64,000 nt of DNA, from contig NW_027480423.1 of NCBI RefSeq assembly GCF_051401765.1, positions 10,974,001-11,038,000 of the forward strand. Reading direction: 5' to 3'. The notes under the pieces are model-generated. The model was not told the origin of the DNA, searched no databases, and saw nothing but the letters and a program-made list of their open reading frames with translations. The stretch's first letter is position 1; each line of letters begins with the position of its first letter. Origin of the DNA: Calliopsis andreniformis. Lineage: Eukaryota; Arthropoda; Insecta; Hymenoptera; Andrenidae. The position numbers and the translations under genes are program-made. Of the stretch, positions 23,562 through 37,600 are shown in pieces.

Positions 23562-24887
23562 GATCTGGTGGAGCAACGCCCTAGAGTGAAGCCTGCGATG
23601 CCCGGAACGTAGAAATGATCATTACCTTCACGCTTGTTGCAATTATTCCTGTTATACGATGAAAAAACTGTTGTATTTTTATTGCATTTTTTCCTTCAGG
23701 CGCTGACTTCTAAGGCCGTAGCTATTCGATGTGGTGGACCAGCGCCCTAGAGTGACGCCTAGGTTGCCCGGAACGTAGAAATGACCATTACTTTCACAAT
23801 GTATGCAATTATACATTTTATACGATGGAAAAACTGTTGTACTTATATAGCATTTTATTCTTCTGGCCTTGACTTCTTAGGCCCTAACTATTCGATCTGG
23901 TGGAACAACGCCCTAGAGTGAAGCCTGCGATGACCGGAACGTAGAAATGATCATTACCTTCACGCTTGTTGCAATTATTCCTGTTATAAGATGAAAAAAC
24001 TGTTGTATTTTTATTGCATTTTTTGCTTCAGGCGCTGACTTCTAAGATCGTAGCTATTCGATGTGGTGGAGCAACGCCCTAGAGTGACGCCTAGGTTGCC
24101 TGGAACGTAGAAATGACCATTACTTTCACAATGTAAGCAGTTATTCATTTTATACGATGGAAAAACTGTTGTACTTATATTGCATTTTATTCTTCTGCCG
24201 TTGGCTTCTAAGGCCCTAACTATTCGATCTGGTGGAGCAACGGCCTAGAGTGAAGCCTCGGTTGCCCGGAACGTAGAATTGACCATAACTTTCACACTGG
24301 AAACAATTATTCATTTTATACATGGAACAGCTGTTCTATTTATTTTGCATTTTATGCATCGGGCGTTGACTTCTATGGCCCTACCTATTCGATCTGGTGG
24401 AGCAACACCCTACATTGAAGCCTAGTTTGTCCGGAACGTAGATATGACCATAACCTTCACACAGGTTGCAATCATTCGTTTTATACGATTGAAAGACTGT
24501 TGTATTTATTTTGTAGTTTATGCTTCAGGCGTTGAATTCCAAGGCCCTAACACTTCGACCTGGTGGAGCAATGCCTCAGAGTTAAGTCTAGGATGCCCGA
24601 AACGTCGAAATGATCGTTACTTTCACACTGGTTGCAATTAGTCATGCTATACGATGGAAAATCAGTTGCATTTTTATTGTATTTTATGCTTCGGGCGTTA
24701 GCTTCTAAGGCTGTAGCTTTTAGCTGTGGTGGAGCAACGCCGTAGAGTGACGCCTAGGTTGCCCGGCTCGTAGAAATGGCCATTACTTTCACAATGTTTG
24801 CAATTATTCATTTTATACGATGGTAATCTCTTGTACTTATATTGCATTTTATTCTTCTGGCGTTGACTTCTTAGGCCCTAACTATTC
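23562..24887 (+). repeat. 1,326-bp octamer HOR, copy 1
   Basis: Eight monomers at 23,562, 23,728, 23,894, 24,060, 24,226, 24,391, 24,557 and 24,723. Markers are GAAGCCTGCGATGCCCGG, GTGGTGGACCAGCGCC and TGCGATGACCGG. The total is two bases short of 8 x 166. The copy is followed directly by a second, incomplete copy. Confidence 0.88.
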
Positions 24888-26025
24888 GATCTGGTGGAGC
24901 AACGCCCTAGAGTGAAGCCTGCGATGCCCGGAACGTAGAAATGATCATTACCTTCACGCTTGTTGCAATTATTCCTGTTATACGATGAAAAAACTGTTGT
25001 ATTTTTATTGCATTTTTTCCTTCAGGCGTTGACTTCTAAGGCCGTAGCTATTCGATGTGGTGGACCAGCGCCCTAGAGTGACGCCTAGGTTGCCCGGAAC
25101 GTAGAAATGACCATTACTTTCACAATGTATGCAATTATACATTTTATACGATGGAAAAACTGTTGTACTTATATAGCATTTTATTCTTCTGGCCTTGACT
25201 TCTTAGGCCCTAACTATTCGATCTGGTGGAACAACGCCCTAGAGTGAAGCCTGCGATGACCGGAACGTAGAAATGATCATTACCTTCACGCTTGTTGCAA
25301 TTATTCCTGTTATAAGATGAAAAAACTGTTGTATTTTTAATGCATTTTTTGCTTCAGGCGCTGACTTCTAAGATCGTAGCTATTCGATGTGGTGGAGCAA
25401 CGCCCTAGAGTGACGCCTAGGTTGCCTGGAACGTAGAAATGACCATTACTTTCACAATGTAAGCAATTATTCATTTTATACGATGGAAAAACTGTTGTAC
25501 TTATATTGCATTTTATTCTTCTGCCGTTGGCTTCTAAGGCCCTAACTATTCGATCTGGTGGAGCAACGGCCTAGAGTGAAGCCTCGGTTGCCCGGAACGT
25601 AGAATTGACCATAACTTTCACACTGGAAACAATTATTCATTTTATACATGGAACAGCTGTTCTATTTATTTTGCATTTTATGCATCGGGCGTTGACTTCT
25701 ATGGCCCTACCTATACGATCTGGTGGAGCAACACCCTACATTGAAGCCTAGTTTGTCCGGAACGTAGATATGACCATAACCTTCACACAGGTTGCAATCA
25801 TTCGTTTTATACGATTGAAAGACTGTTGTATTTATTTTGTAGTTTATGCTTCTGGCGTTGAATTCCAAGGCCCTAACACTTCGACCTGGTGGAGCAATGC
25901 CTCAGAGTTAAGTCTAGGATGCCCGAAACGTCGAAATGATCGTTACTTTCACACTGGTTGCAATTAGTCATGCTATACGATGGAAAATCAGTTGCATTTT
26001 TATTGTATTTTATGCTTCTGGCGTT
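24888..26025 (+). repeat. 1,326-bp octamer HOR, copy 2 (incomplete)
   Basis: Seven monomers, 24,888 to 25,883, repeat 23,562 to 24,557 at an offset of 1,326 bp with few changes (CTATACGATC for CTATTCGATC near 25,712; TTTTAATGC for TTTTATTGC near 25,338). The correspondence ends near 26,025, where the octamer's eighth monomer is replaced by the GACCTCGAG cassette monomer at 26,049. Confidence 0.85.
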
Positions 26026-26048
26026 TACTTCTAAGGCCCTACCTATCC

Positions 26049-27540
26049 GATCTGGTGGAGCACCGACCTCGAGTGAAGCCTAGGTTGCCCGGAACGTAGA
26101 AATGACGATTACTTTCACAATGTATGCAATTATTCATTTTATACGATGGAAAAACTGTTGTACTTATAATGCATTTTATTCTTCTGGCGTTGACTTCTTA
26201 GGCCCTGTCTGTTCGATCTGGTGGCACAGCGCCCTAGGATGAAGCCTAGGTTGCCCGGAACGTAGAAATAACCATTACTTTCACACTGTTTGCAAATATA
26301 CATTATATACGATGGAAACGCTGTTGCATTTATATTGTATTTTATGCTTCTGGCGTTGACTTCTTAGGCCCTAACTATTTAACCTGGTGAAGCACCGCGC
26401 TAGAGTGAAGAGTAGGTTGCCCGGAACGTAGAACATACCATTACCTTCACACTGGTTGCAATTATTCCTGTTATACGATGGAAAAACTGTTGCATCTTTA
26501 TTGTGTTTTATGCTTCTGGCGTTGACTTCTTAGGCCCTAACTATTCGATCTGGTGGAACAACGATCTAGAGTGAAGCCCAGGTTGCCAGGGACGTAGAAA
26601 TGACCATTACTTTCACACTGTTTGCTAATACACATTATATACGATGGAAAGGCTGTTGTATTTATATTGTATTTTATGCTTCTGGCGTTGACTTCTTAGG
26701 GCCTAACTATTTAACCTGGTGAAGCACCGCGCTAGAGTGAAGAGTAGGTTGCCCGGAACGTAGAACATACCATTACCTTCACACTGGTTGCAATTATTCC
26801 TGTTATACGATGGAAAAACTGTTGCATCTTTATTGTGTTTTATGCTTCTGGCGTGGACTTCTTAGGCCCTAACCATTCGATCTGGTGGAACAACGCCCTA
26901 GGGTGAAGCCTAGGTTGCCCGGAACGTAGAAATGACCATAAGTTTCACACTGGTAGCAATTATTCGTTTTATACGATGGCAAAGCTGTAGTATTTATATC
27001 GTATTTTATGCTTCTGGCGTTGACCTCTTAGGCCCTAACTATTCCATCTGGTGGAACAACGCCCTGCAGTGAAGCATAGGTTGCCCGGAACGTGGAAATG
27101 ACCATAACTTTCACACTGGTATCAATTATTCGTTTTATACATGGAAAAACTGTTCTATTCATTTTGTATTTTATGCTTTCGGCGTTGACTTCTAAGGCCC
27201 TACCTATCCGATCTGGCGGAGCAACGCCCTCGAGTGAAGCCTAGGTTGCCCGGAACGTAGAAATGACCATAACTTCACACTGGTTGCTATTATTCGTCTT
27301 ATACGATGAAAAAACTGTGATATTTATATTGCATTTTATGCTTCTGGCGTTGACTTCTTAGGCCCTAACTATTCGATCTGGTGGAGCAACGCCCTACAGT
27401 GAAGCCTGCGATGCCCGGAACGTAGAAATGATCATTACCTTCACGCTTGTTGCAATTATTCCTGTTATACGATGAAAAAACTGTTGTATTTTTATTGCAT
27501 GTTTTCCTTCAGGCGTTGACTTCTAAGGCCGTAGCTATTC
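26049..27540 (+). repeat. Domain B mixed block
   Basis: It holds the first two cassette monomers (26,049 and 26,215), then an alternation of AACCTGGTGAAGCACCGCGC monomers (26,381 and 26,713) with an ACGATCTAGAG monomer (26,547). Next come 26,879, 27,045, 27,210 and 27,375, which match 32,180, 32,346, 32,511 and 32,676 at an offset of 5,301 bp (shared words CATAAGTTTCAC, GATGGCAAAGC, CTATTCATTTTG, GCTTTCGGCG). Confidence 0.7.
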
Positions 27541-30500
27541 GATGTGGTGGAGCAACGCCCTAGAGTGACGCCTAGGTTGCCTGGAACGTAGAAATGACCA
27601 TTACTTTCACAATGTAAGCAATTATTCATTTTATACGATGGAAAAACTGTTGTACCTATATTGCATTTTATTCTTCTGCCGTTGACTTCTAAGGCCCTAA
27701 CTATTCGATCTGGTGGAGCAACGGCCTAGAGTGAAGCCTCGGTTGCCCGGAACGTAGAAATGACCATAACTTTCACACTGGAAACAATTTTTCGTTTTAT
27801 ACATGGAAAAGCTGTTCTATTTATTTTGTATGTTATGCTTCGGGCGTTGACTTCTAAGGCCCTAACTATTCGATCTGTTGGAGCAAAACCCTAGAGTGGA
27901 GCCTCGGTTGCCCGGAACGTAGAAATGACCATAACTTTCACACTGGCAGCAATTATTCATGCTATACGATGGAAAAGCTGTTGTATTTATATCGTATTTT
28001 ATGCTTCTGGCGCTGACTTCTTAGACCCTAACTATTCCATCTGGTGGAACAACGCCCTAGGGTGAAGCCTAGGTTGCCGGCAAAGTAGAAATGACCATAA
28101 CTTTCACACTGGTAGCAATTATTCGTTTTATACGACGGAAAAGCTGTAGCATTTATATCGTATTTTATGCTTCTGGCGTTGACTTCTTAGGCCCTAACTA
28201 TTCCATCTGGTGGAACAACGCCCTGGAGTGAAGTCTAGGTTGCCCGGAACGTGGAAATGACCATAACTTTAACACTGGTAGCAATTATTCGTTTTATACA
28301 TGGAAAAACTGTTCTGTTGATTTTGTATTTTATGCTTCTGGCGCTGACTTCTAAGGCCCTACCTATTCGATCTGATGGAGCAACGCCCTAGAGTGAAGCC
28401 TAGGTTGCCCGGAACGTACAAATGATCATAACATTCACACTGGTTACCATTATTCGTTTTATACGATGGAAAAGCTGTTGTATTTATATCGTATTTTATG
28501 CTTCTGGCGATGACTTCTTAGACCCTAACTATTCCATCTGGTGGAACAACGCCCTAGGGTGAAGCCTAGGTTGCCGGGAACGTAGAAATGACCATAACTT
28601 TCACACTGGTAGCAATTATTCGTTTTATACGATGGAAAAGCTGTAGTATTTTATCGTATTTTATGCTTCTGGCGTTGACTTCTTAGGCCCTAACTATTTA
28701 ACCTGGTGGAGCACCGCCCTAGAGTGAAGAGTAGGTTGCCCGGAACGTAGAACATACCATTACCTTCACACTGGTTGCAATTATTCCTGTTATACGATGG
28801 AAAGACTGTTGCATCTTTAATGTGTTTTATGCTTCTGGCGTTGACTTCTTAGGCCCTAACTATTCCATCTGGTGGAACAACGCCCTGGAGTGAAGTCTAG
28901 GTTGCCCGGAACGTGGAAGTTACCATAACTTTCACACTGGTAGCAATTATTCGTTTTATACATGGAAAAACTGTTCTATTTATTTTGTATTTTATGCTTT
29001 CGGCGTTGACTTCTAAGGCCCTACCTATCCGATCTGGCGGACCAACGCCCTCGAGTGAAGCCTAGGTTGCCCGGAACGTAGAAATAACCATAACTTCACA
29101 CTGGTTGCTATTATTCGTCTTATACGATGAAAAAACTGTTATATTTATATTGCATTTTATGGTTATAGCGTTGACTTCTTAGGCCCTAACTATTCGCTCT
29201 GGTGGAACAACGCCCTAGAGTGAAGCCTGCGATGCCCGGAACGTAGAAATGACCATTACTTTCACAACGTATGCAATTTTCCATTTTATACGATGGAAAA
29301 ACTGTTGTACTTATATTGTAGTTTATGCTTATGGCGTTGACTTCTAAGGCCCTAACCCTTCGATCCGGTGGAGCAGCGCCTCAGAGTTGAGCCTAGGATG
29401 CCCGAAACGTCGAAATGATCATTACATTCGCACTGGTTGCAATTAGTCATGCTATACGATGGAAAAACTGTTGCATTTTTATTGTATTTTATGCTTCTGG
29501 CGTTGACTTCTAAGGCCGTAGCTATTATCTGTGGTGCAGGAACGCCCTACAGTGACGTCTAGGTTGCCCGGAACGTAGAAATGACAATTACTTTCACAAT
29601 GTTTGCAATTATTCACTTTATACAATGGAAAAACTGTTGTACTTATATCGTATTTTATTCTTCTGGCGTTGACTTCTTAGGCCCTGTCTGTTCGATCTGG
29701 TGGAACAGCGCCCTAGAATGCAGCCTAGGTTGCCCGGAACGTAGAAATGACTATTACTTTCACACTGTTTGCAAATATACATTATATACGATGGAAAAGC
29801 TGTTGCACTTATATTGTAATTTATGCTTCGGGAGTTGACTTCTAAGGCCCTAGCTATTCGATCTGGTCTAGCAACGGCCTAGAGTGAAGCCTAGGTTGCC
29901 CGGAACGTAGAAATGACCATAACTTTCACACTGGTTGCTATTATTCGTTTTATACGATGGAAAAGCTGTTGTATTTATATCGTATTTTATGCTTCTGGCG
30001 TCGACTTCTTGGGCCACAACTATTCCATCTGGTGGAACAACGCCCTATGGTGAAGCCCAGGTTGCCCGGGACGTAGAAATGACCATAACCTTCACACTGG
30101 AAGCAATTATTCGTTTTATACATGGAAAAGCTGTTCTATTTATTGTGTATGTTATGCTCCGGGCGTTGACTTCTAAGGCCCTAACTATTCGATCTGTTGG
30201 AGCAACACCCTAGAGTGAAGCCTCGGTTGCCCGGAACGTAGAAATGACCATAACTTTCACACTGGCAGCAATTATTCATGCTATACGATTGAAAAGCTGT
30301 TGTATTTATATCGTATTTTATGCTGCTGGCGTTGACTTCTTAGGCCCTAACTATTCTATCTGGTGGAGCAACGCCCTAGGGTGAGGCCTAGCTTGCCCGG
30401 AACGTAGAAATGACCATTACCTTCACACTGGTTGCAATTATTCCTGTTATACGATGGAAAAACTGTTGCATCTTTATTGTATTTTATGCTTCTGGCGTTG

Positions 30501-31074
30501 ACTTCTTAGAACCTAACTATTCCATCTGGTGGAACAACGCCCTGGAGTGAAGTCTAGGTTGCCCGGAACGTGGAAATGACCATAACTTTCACACTGGTAG
30601 CAATTATTCGTTTTATACATGGAAAAACTGTTGTGTTTATTTTGTATTTTATGCTTCTGGCGCTGACTTCTAAGGCCCTACCTATTCGATCTGGAGGAGC
30701 AACACCCTACAGTGAAGCCTAGGTTGCTCGGAACGTAGAACTGACCATTACCTTCTCACTGTTTGCAATAATTCATTTTATACGATGGCAAAGCTGTTGT
30801 ATTTATATTGTATTTTATGCTTATGGCGTTGACTTCTAAGGCCCTATTTCTTCGATTTGGTGGAGCAACGCCTCAGAGTTAAACCTAGGATGCCCGAAAC
30901 GTCGAAATGGTCATTACTTTCGCACTGGTTGCAATTAGTCATGCTATACGATGGAAAATCAGTTGCATTTTTATTGTATTTTATGCTTCGGGCGTTAGCT
31001 TCTAAGGCTGTAGCTTTTAGCTGTGGTGGAGCAACGCCGCAGAGTGACGCCTAGGTTGCCCGGCTCGTAGAAAT
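27530..31074 (+). repeat. 3.5-kb segmental duplication, copy 1
   Basis: Twenty-one monomers plus a partial one match 34,655-38,199 at a fixed offset of 7,125 bp. I compared several separated stretches (27,541-27,740, 28,381-28,440, 28,681-28,820, 29,281-29,330, 30,000-30,100, 30,480-30,830) and saw no difference, including private marks such as GCCGGCAAAGTAG, TACGACGGAAAAG and GATCTGGTCTAGC. The first difference on the right is ATGGCCATT versus ATGACCATT at 31,075. On the left the match fails before GTAGCTATTC. The intervening 3.6 kb is different in order. Confidence 0.88.
29860..31019 (+). repeat. Relative of the 995-bp hexamer with two extra monomers
   Basis: Monomers 29,860, 30,026, 30,191 and 30,357 correspond to the first four monomers of the hexamer at 19,417. 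Monomer 30,854 corresponds to its fifth, and 31,020 follows as a CTGTGGTGGAGC start like the sixth. Two extra monomers, 30,523 and 30,688, lie between. This unamplified form may resemble the source of the hexamer, or may be a later derivative. Confidence 0.65.
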
Positions 31075-34000
31075 GGCCATTACTTTCACAATGTTTGCAA
31101 TTATTCATTTTATACGATGGTAATCTCTTGTACTTATATTGCATTTTATTCTTCTGGCGTTGACTTCTTAGGCCCTAACTATTCGATCTGGTGGAACAAC
31201 GATCTAGAGTGAAGCCTAGGTTGCCAGGGACGTAGAAATGACCAGTACTTTCACACTGTTTGCTAATACACATTATATACGATGGAAAGGCTGTTGTATT
31301 TATATTGTATTTTATGCTTCTGGCGTTGACTTCTTAGGGCCTAACTATTTAACCTGGTGAAGCACCGCGCTAGAGTGAAGAGTAGGTTGCCCGGAACGTA
31401 GAACATACCATTACCTTCACACTGGTTGCAATTATTCCTGTTATACGATGGAAAAACTGTTGCATCTTTATTGTGTTTTATGCTTCTGGCGTGGACTTCT
31501 TAGGCCCTAACCATTCGATCTGGTGGAACAACGCCCTAGGGTGAAGCCTAGGTTGCCCGGAACGTAGAAATGACCATAACTTTCACACTGGTAGCAATTA
31601 TTCGTTTTATACGATGGAAAAGCCTTAGTATTTATATCGTATTTTATGCTTCTGGCGTTGACCTCTTAGGCCCTAACTATTCCATCTGGTGGAACAACGC
31701 CCTGGAGTGAAGCCTATGTTGCCCGGAACGTAGAAATGACTATAACTTTCACACTGGTAGCAATTATTCGTTCTATACATGGAAAAGCTGTTCTATTTAT
31801 TTTGTATTTTATGCTTCTGGCGTTGACTTCTAAGGCCCTAACTATTCGATCTGGTGGAGCAACGACCTCGAGTGAAGCCTAGGTTGCCCGGAACGTAGAA
31901 ATGACCATTACTTTCACAATGTATGCAATTATTCATTTTATACGATGGAAAAACTGTTGTACTTATAATGCATTTTATTCTTCTGGCGTTGACTTCTTAG
32001 GCCCTGTCTGTTCGATCTGGTGGCACAGCGCCCTAGAATGAAGCCTAGGTTGCCCGGAACGTAGAAATGACCATTACTTTCACACTGTTTGCAAATATAC
32101 ATTATATACGATGGAAAGGCTGTTGTATTTATATTGTATTTTATGCTTCTGGCGTTGACTACTTAGGCCCTAACTATTCCATCTGGTGGAGCAACGCCCT
32201 AGGGTGAAGCCTAGGTTGCCGGGAACGTAGAAATGCCCATAAGTTTCACACTGGTAGCAATTATTCGTTTTATACGATGGCAAAGCCCTAGTATTTATAT
32301 CGTATTTTATGCTTCTGGCGTTGACCTCTTAGGCCCTAACTATTCCATCTGGTGGAACAACGCCCTGGAGTGAAGCATAGGTTGCCCGGAACGTAGAAAT
32401 GACCATAACTTTCACACTGGTATCAATTATTCGTTTTATACATGGAAAAACTGTTCTATTCATTTTGTATTTTATGCTTTCGGCGTTGACTTCTAAGGCC
32501 TTACCTATCCGATCTGGCGGAGCAACGCCCTCGAGTGAAGCCTAGGTTGCCCGGAACGTAGAAATGACCATTACTTCACACTGGTTGCTATTATTCGTCT
32601 TATACGATGAAAAAACTGTGATATTTATATTGCATTTTATGCTTCTGGCGTTGACTTCTTAGGCCCTAACTATTCGATCTGGTGGAGAAACGCCCTAGAG
32701 TGAAGCCTGCGATGCCCGGAACGTAGAAATGATCATTACCTTCACGCTTGATGCAATTATTCCTGTTATACGATGAAAAAACTGTTGTATTTTTATTGCA
32801 TGTTTTCCTTCAGGCGTTGACTTCTAAGGCCGTAGCTATTCGATGTGGTGGACCAGCGCCCTAGAGTGACGCCTAGGTTGCCCGGAACGTAGAAATGACC
32901 ATTACTTTCACAATGTATGCAATTACACATTTTATACGATGGAAAAACTGTTGTACTTATATAGCATTTTATTCTTCTGGCCTTGACTTCTTAGGCCCTA
33001 ACTATTCGATCTGGTGGAACAACGCCCTAGAGTGAAGCCTGCGATGCCCGGAACGTAGAAATGATCATTACCTTCACGCTTGTTGCAATTATTCCTGTTA
33101 TACGATGGAAAAACTCTTGTATGTTTATCGTATTTTATGCTTCGGGCGTTGTCTTCTATGGCCCTACCTATTCGATCTGGTGGAGCAACACCCTACAGTG
33201 AAGCCTAGGTTGTCCGGAACGTAGATATGATCATAGCCTTCACACAGGTTGGAATTATTCGTTTTATACATGGAAAAACTGATCTACTTATTTTGCATTT
33301 TATTCTTCTGCCGTTGACTTCTTAGGCCCTACCTATTCGATCTGGTGGAGCAACACCCTACAGTGAAGCCTAGGTTGTCCGGAACGTACATATGACCATA
33401 ACCTTCACACAGGTTGCAATTATTCGTTTTATACATGGAAAAACTGTTCCATTTATTTTGTATTTTATGCTTCTGGCGTTGACTTCTAAGGCCCTACCTA
33501 TCCGATCTGGTGGAGCAACGACCTCGAGTGAAGCCTAGGTTGCCCGGAATGTAGAAATGACCATTACTTTCACAATGTATGCAATTATTCATTTTATACG
33601 ATGGAAAAACTGTTGTACTTATAATGCATTTTATTCTTCTGGCGTTGACTTCTTAGGCCCTGTCTGTTCGATCTGGTGGCATAGCGCCCTAGAATCAAGC
33701 CTAGGTTGCCCGGAACGTAGAAATGACCATTACTTTCACACTGTTTGCAAATACGAATTATATACGATGGAAACGCTCTTGCATTTATATTGTATTTTAT
33801 GCTTCTGGCGTTGACTTCTTAGGCCCTAACTATTTGGTCTGGTGGAGCAACGCCCTAGAGTGACGCCTAGGTTGCCCGGAACGTCGAACGTACCATTACC
33901 TTCACACTGGTTGCAATTATTCCTGTTATACGATAGAAAAGCTGTTGCATCTTTATTGTATTTTATGCTTCTGGCGTTGACTTCTTAGGACGTAACCATT

Positions 34001-34654
34001 CGATCTGGTGGAGCAAGGCCCTAGAGTGAAGCCTAGGTTGCCCGGAACGTAGAAATGACCATAACTTTCTCACTGGTTACCATTATTCGTTTTATACGAT
34101 GGAAAAGCTGTTGTATTTACATCGTATTTTATGCTTCTGGCGTTGTCTTCTTAGGCCCTAACTGTTCCATCTGGTGGAACAACGCACTAGGGTGAAGCCT
34201 AGGTTGCCCGGAACGTCGAAATGTCCATAACTTTCACTCTGGTAACAATTATTCGTTTTATACAATGGAAAAACTGTTCTATTTAGTTTGCATTTTATGC
34301 TTCGGGCGTTGACTTCTAAGGGCCTAACTATTCGATCTGGTGGAGCAACGCCCTAGAGTGAAGCCTAGGTTGCCCGGAACGTAGAACATACGATTACCTT
34401 CACCCTGGTTGCAATTATTCCTGTTATACGATGGAAAAACTGTTGCACCATTATTGTATTTTATGCTTCTGGCGTTGACTTCATAGGCCCTAACTATTTG
34501 ATCTGGTGGAGCAACGCCCTAGAGTGAAACCTAGGTTACACGGAACGTAGAAATGACCAGTACTTTCACACTGGTTGCAATTATTCCTGTTATAAGATGA
34601 AAAAACTGTTGTATTTTTATTGAATTTTTTGCTTCAGGCGCTGACTTCTAAGAT
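31075..34654 (+). repeat. Domain B interval between the 3.5-kb duplicates
   Basis: It begins with the ACGATCTAGAG (31,185) and AACCTGGTGAAGC (31,351) pair also seen at 26,547 and 26,713. Then come cassette monomers at 31,848 and 32,014, a block 32,180-32,841 matching 26,879-27,540, and octamer-type monomers at 32,676, 32,842 and 33,008. Two related monomers at 33,174 and 33,339 (ACCCTACAGTGAAGCC, GTTGTCCGGAACG) precede a longer cassette instance at 33,504-34,499. Monomer 34,500 has AACCTAGGTTACACGG, which I noticed nowhere else. Confidence 0.7.
33504..34499 (+). repeat. Recurrent domain B cassette, instance 2 (six monomers)
   Basis: Ordered monomers at 33,504, 33,670, 33,836, 34,002, 34,168 and 34,334, matching 38,642, 38,808, 38,974, 39,140, 39,306 and 39,472. 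Markers are GCAACGACCTCGAG, TGGTGGCATAGCGCC, ATTTGGTCTGG, GAGCAAGGCCC, CAACGCACTAGGG and GTAGAACATACG. Confidence 0.78.
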
Positions 34655-37600
34655 CGTAGCTATTCGATGTGGTGGAGCAACGCCCTAGAGTGACGCCTAG
34701 GTTGCCTGGAACGTAGAAATGACCATTACTTTCACAATGTAAGCAATTATTCATTTTATACGATGGAAAAACTGTTGTACCTATATTGCATTTTATTCTT
34801 CTGCCGTTGACTTCTAAGGCCCTAACTATTCGATCTGGTGGAGCAACGGCCTAGAGTGAAGCCTCGGTTGCCCGGAACGTAGAAATGACCATAACTTTCA
34901 CACTGGAAACAATTTTTCGTTTTATACATGGAAAAGCTGTTCTATTTATTTTGTATGTTATGCTTCGGGCGTTGACTTCTAAGGCCCTAACTATTCGATC
35001 TGTTGGAGCAAAACCCTAGAGTGGAGCCTCGGTTGCCCGGAACGTAGAAATGACCATAACTTTCACACTGGCAGCAATTATTCATGCTATACGATGGAAA
35101 AGCTGTTGTATTTATATCGTATTTTATGCTTCTGGCGCTGACTTCTTAGACCCTAACTATTCCATCTGGTGGAACAACGCCCTAGGGTGAAGCCTAGGTT
35201 GCCGGCAAAGTAGAAATGACCATAACTTTCACACTGGTAGCAATTATTCGTTTTATACGACGGAAAAGCTGTAGCATTTATATCGTATTTTATGCTTCTG
35301 GCGTTGACTTCTTAGGCCCTAACTATTCCATCTGGTGGAACAACGCCCTGGAGTGAAGTCTAGGTTGCCCGGAACGTGGAAATGACCATAACTTTAACAC
35401 TGGTAGCAATTATTCGTTTTATACATGGAAAAACTGTTCTGTTGATTTTGTATTTTATGCTTCTGGCGCTGACTTCTAAGGCCCTACCTATTCGATCTGA
35501 TGGAGCAACGCCCTAGAGTGAAGCCTAGGTTGCCCGGAACGTACAAATGATCATAACATTCACACTGGTTACCATTATTCGTTTTATACGATGGAAAAGC
35601 TGTTGTATTTATATCGTATTTTATGCTTCTGGCGATGACTTCTTAGACCCTAACTATTCCATCTGGTGGAACAACGCCCTAGGGTGAAGCCTAGGTTGCC
35701 GGGAACGTAGAAATGACCATAACTTTCACACTGGTAGCAATTATTCGTTTTATACGATGGAAAAGCTGTAGTATTTTATCGTATTTTATGCTTCTGGCGT
35801 TGACTTCTTAGGCCCTAACTATTTAACCTGGTGGAGCACCGCCCTAGAGTGAAGAGTAGGTTGCCCGGAACGTAGAACATACCATTACCTTCACACTGGT
35901 TGCAATTATTCCTGTTATACGATGGAAAGACTGTTGCATCTTTAATGTGTTTTATGCTTCTGGCGTTGACTTCTTAGGCCCTAACTATTCCATCTGGTGG
36001 AACAACGCCCTGGAGTGAAGTCTAGGTTGCCCGGAACGTGGAAGTTACCATAACTTTCACACTGGTAGCAATTATTCGTTTTATACATGGAAAAACTGTT
36101 CTATTTATTTTGTATTTTATGCTTTCGGCGTTGACTTCTAAGGCCCTACCTATCCGATCTGGCGGACCAACGCCCTCGAGTGAAGCCTAGGTTGCCCGGA
36201 ACGTAGAAATAACCATAACTTCACACTGGTTGCTATTATTCGTCTTATACGATGAAAAAACTGTTATATTTATATTGCATTTTATGGTTATAGCGTTGAC
36301 TTCTTAGGCCCTAACTATTCGCTCTGGTGGAACAACGCCCTAGAGTGAAGCCTGCGATGCCCGGAACGTAGAAATGACCATTACTTTCACAACGTATGCA
36401 ATTTTCCATTTTATACGATGGAAAAACTGTTGTACTTATATTGTAGTTTATGCTTATGGCGTTGACTTCTAAGGCCCTAACCCTTCGATCCGGTGGAGCA
36501 GCGCCTCAGAGTTGAGCCTAGGATGCCCGAAACGTCGAAATGATCATTACATTCGCACTGGTTGCAATTAGTCATGCTATACGATGGAAAAACTGTTGCA
36601 TTTTTATTGTATTTTATGCTTCTGGCGTTGACTTCTAAGGCCGTAGCTATTATCTGTGGTGCAGGAACGCCCTACAGTGACGTCTAGGTTGCCCGGAACG
36701 TAGAAATGACAATTACTTTCACAATGTTTGCAATTATTCACTTTATACAATGGAAAAACTGTTGTACTTATATCGTATTTTATTCTTCTGGCGTTGACTT
36801 CTTAGGCCCTGTCTGTTCGATCTGGTGGAACAGCGCCCTAGAATGCAGCCTAGGTTGCCCGGAACGTAGAAATGACTATTACTTTCACACTGTTTGCAAA
36901 TATACATTATATACGATGGAAAAGCTGTTGCACTTATATTGTAATTTATGCTTCGGGAGTTGACTTCTAAGGCCCTAGCTATTCGATCTGGTCTAGCAAC
37001 GGCCTAGAGTGAAGCCTAGGTTGCCCGGAACGTAGAAATGACCATAACTTTCACACTGGTTGCTATTATTCGTTTTATACGATGGAAAAGCTGTTGTATT
37101 TATATCGTATTTTATGCTTCTGGCGTCGACTTCTTGGGCCACAACTATTCCATCTGGTGGAACAACGCCCTATGGTGAAGCCCAGGTTGCCCGGGACGTA
37201 GAAATGACCATAACCTTCACACTGGAAGCAATTATTCGTTTTATACATGGAAAAGCTGTTCTATTTATTGTGTATGTTATGCTCCGGGCGTTGACTTCTA
37301 AGGCCCTAACTATTCGATCTGTTGGAGCAACACCCTAGAGTGAAGCCTCGGTTGCCCGGAACGTAGAAATGACCATAACTTTCACACTGGCAGCAATTAT
37401 TCATGCTATACGATTGAAAAGCTGTTGTATTTATATCGTATTTTATGCTGCTGGCGTTGACTTCTTAGGCCCTAACTATTCTATCTGGTGGAGCAACGCC
37501 CTAGGGTGAGGCCTAGCTTGCCCGGAACGTAGAAATGACCATTACCTTCACACTGGTTGCAATTATTCCTGTTATACGATGGAAAAACTGTTGCATCTTT

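Noticed and set aside
29935..30213. Identical reading frames at 29,935 and 37,060 as a conserved gene pair
   Set aside because: The identity is fully explained by the 3.5-kb DNA duplication, including positions outside the frames.
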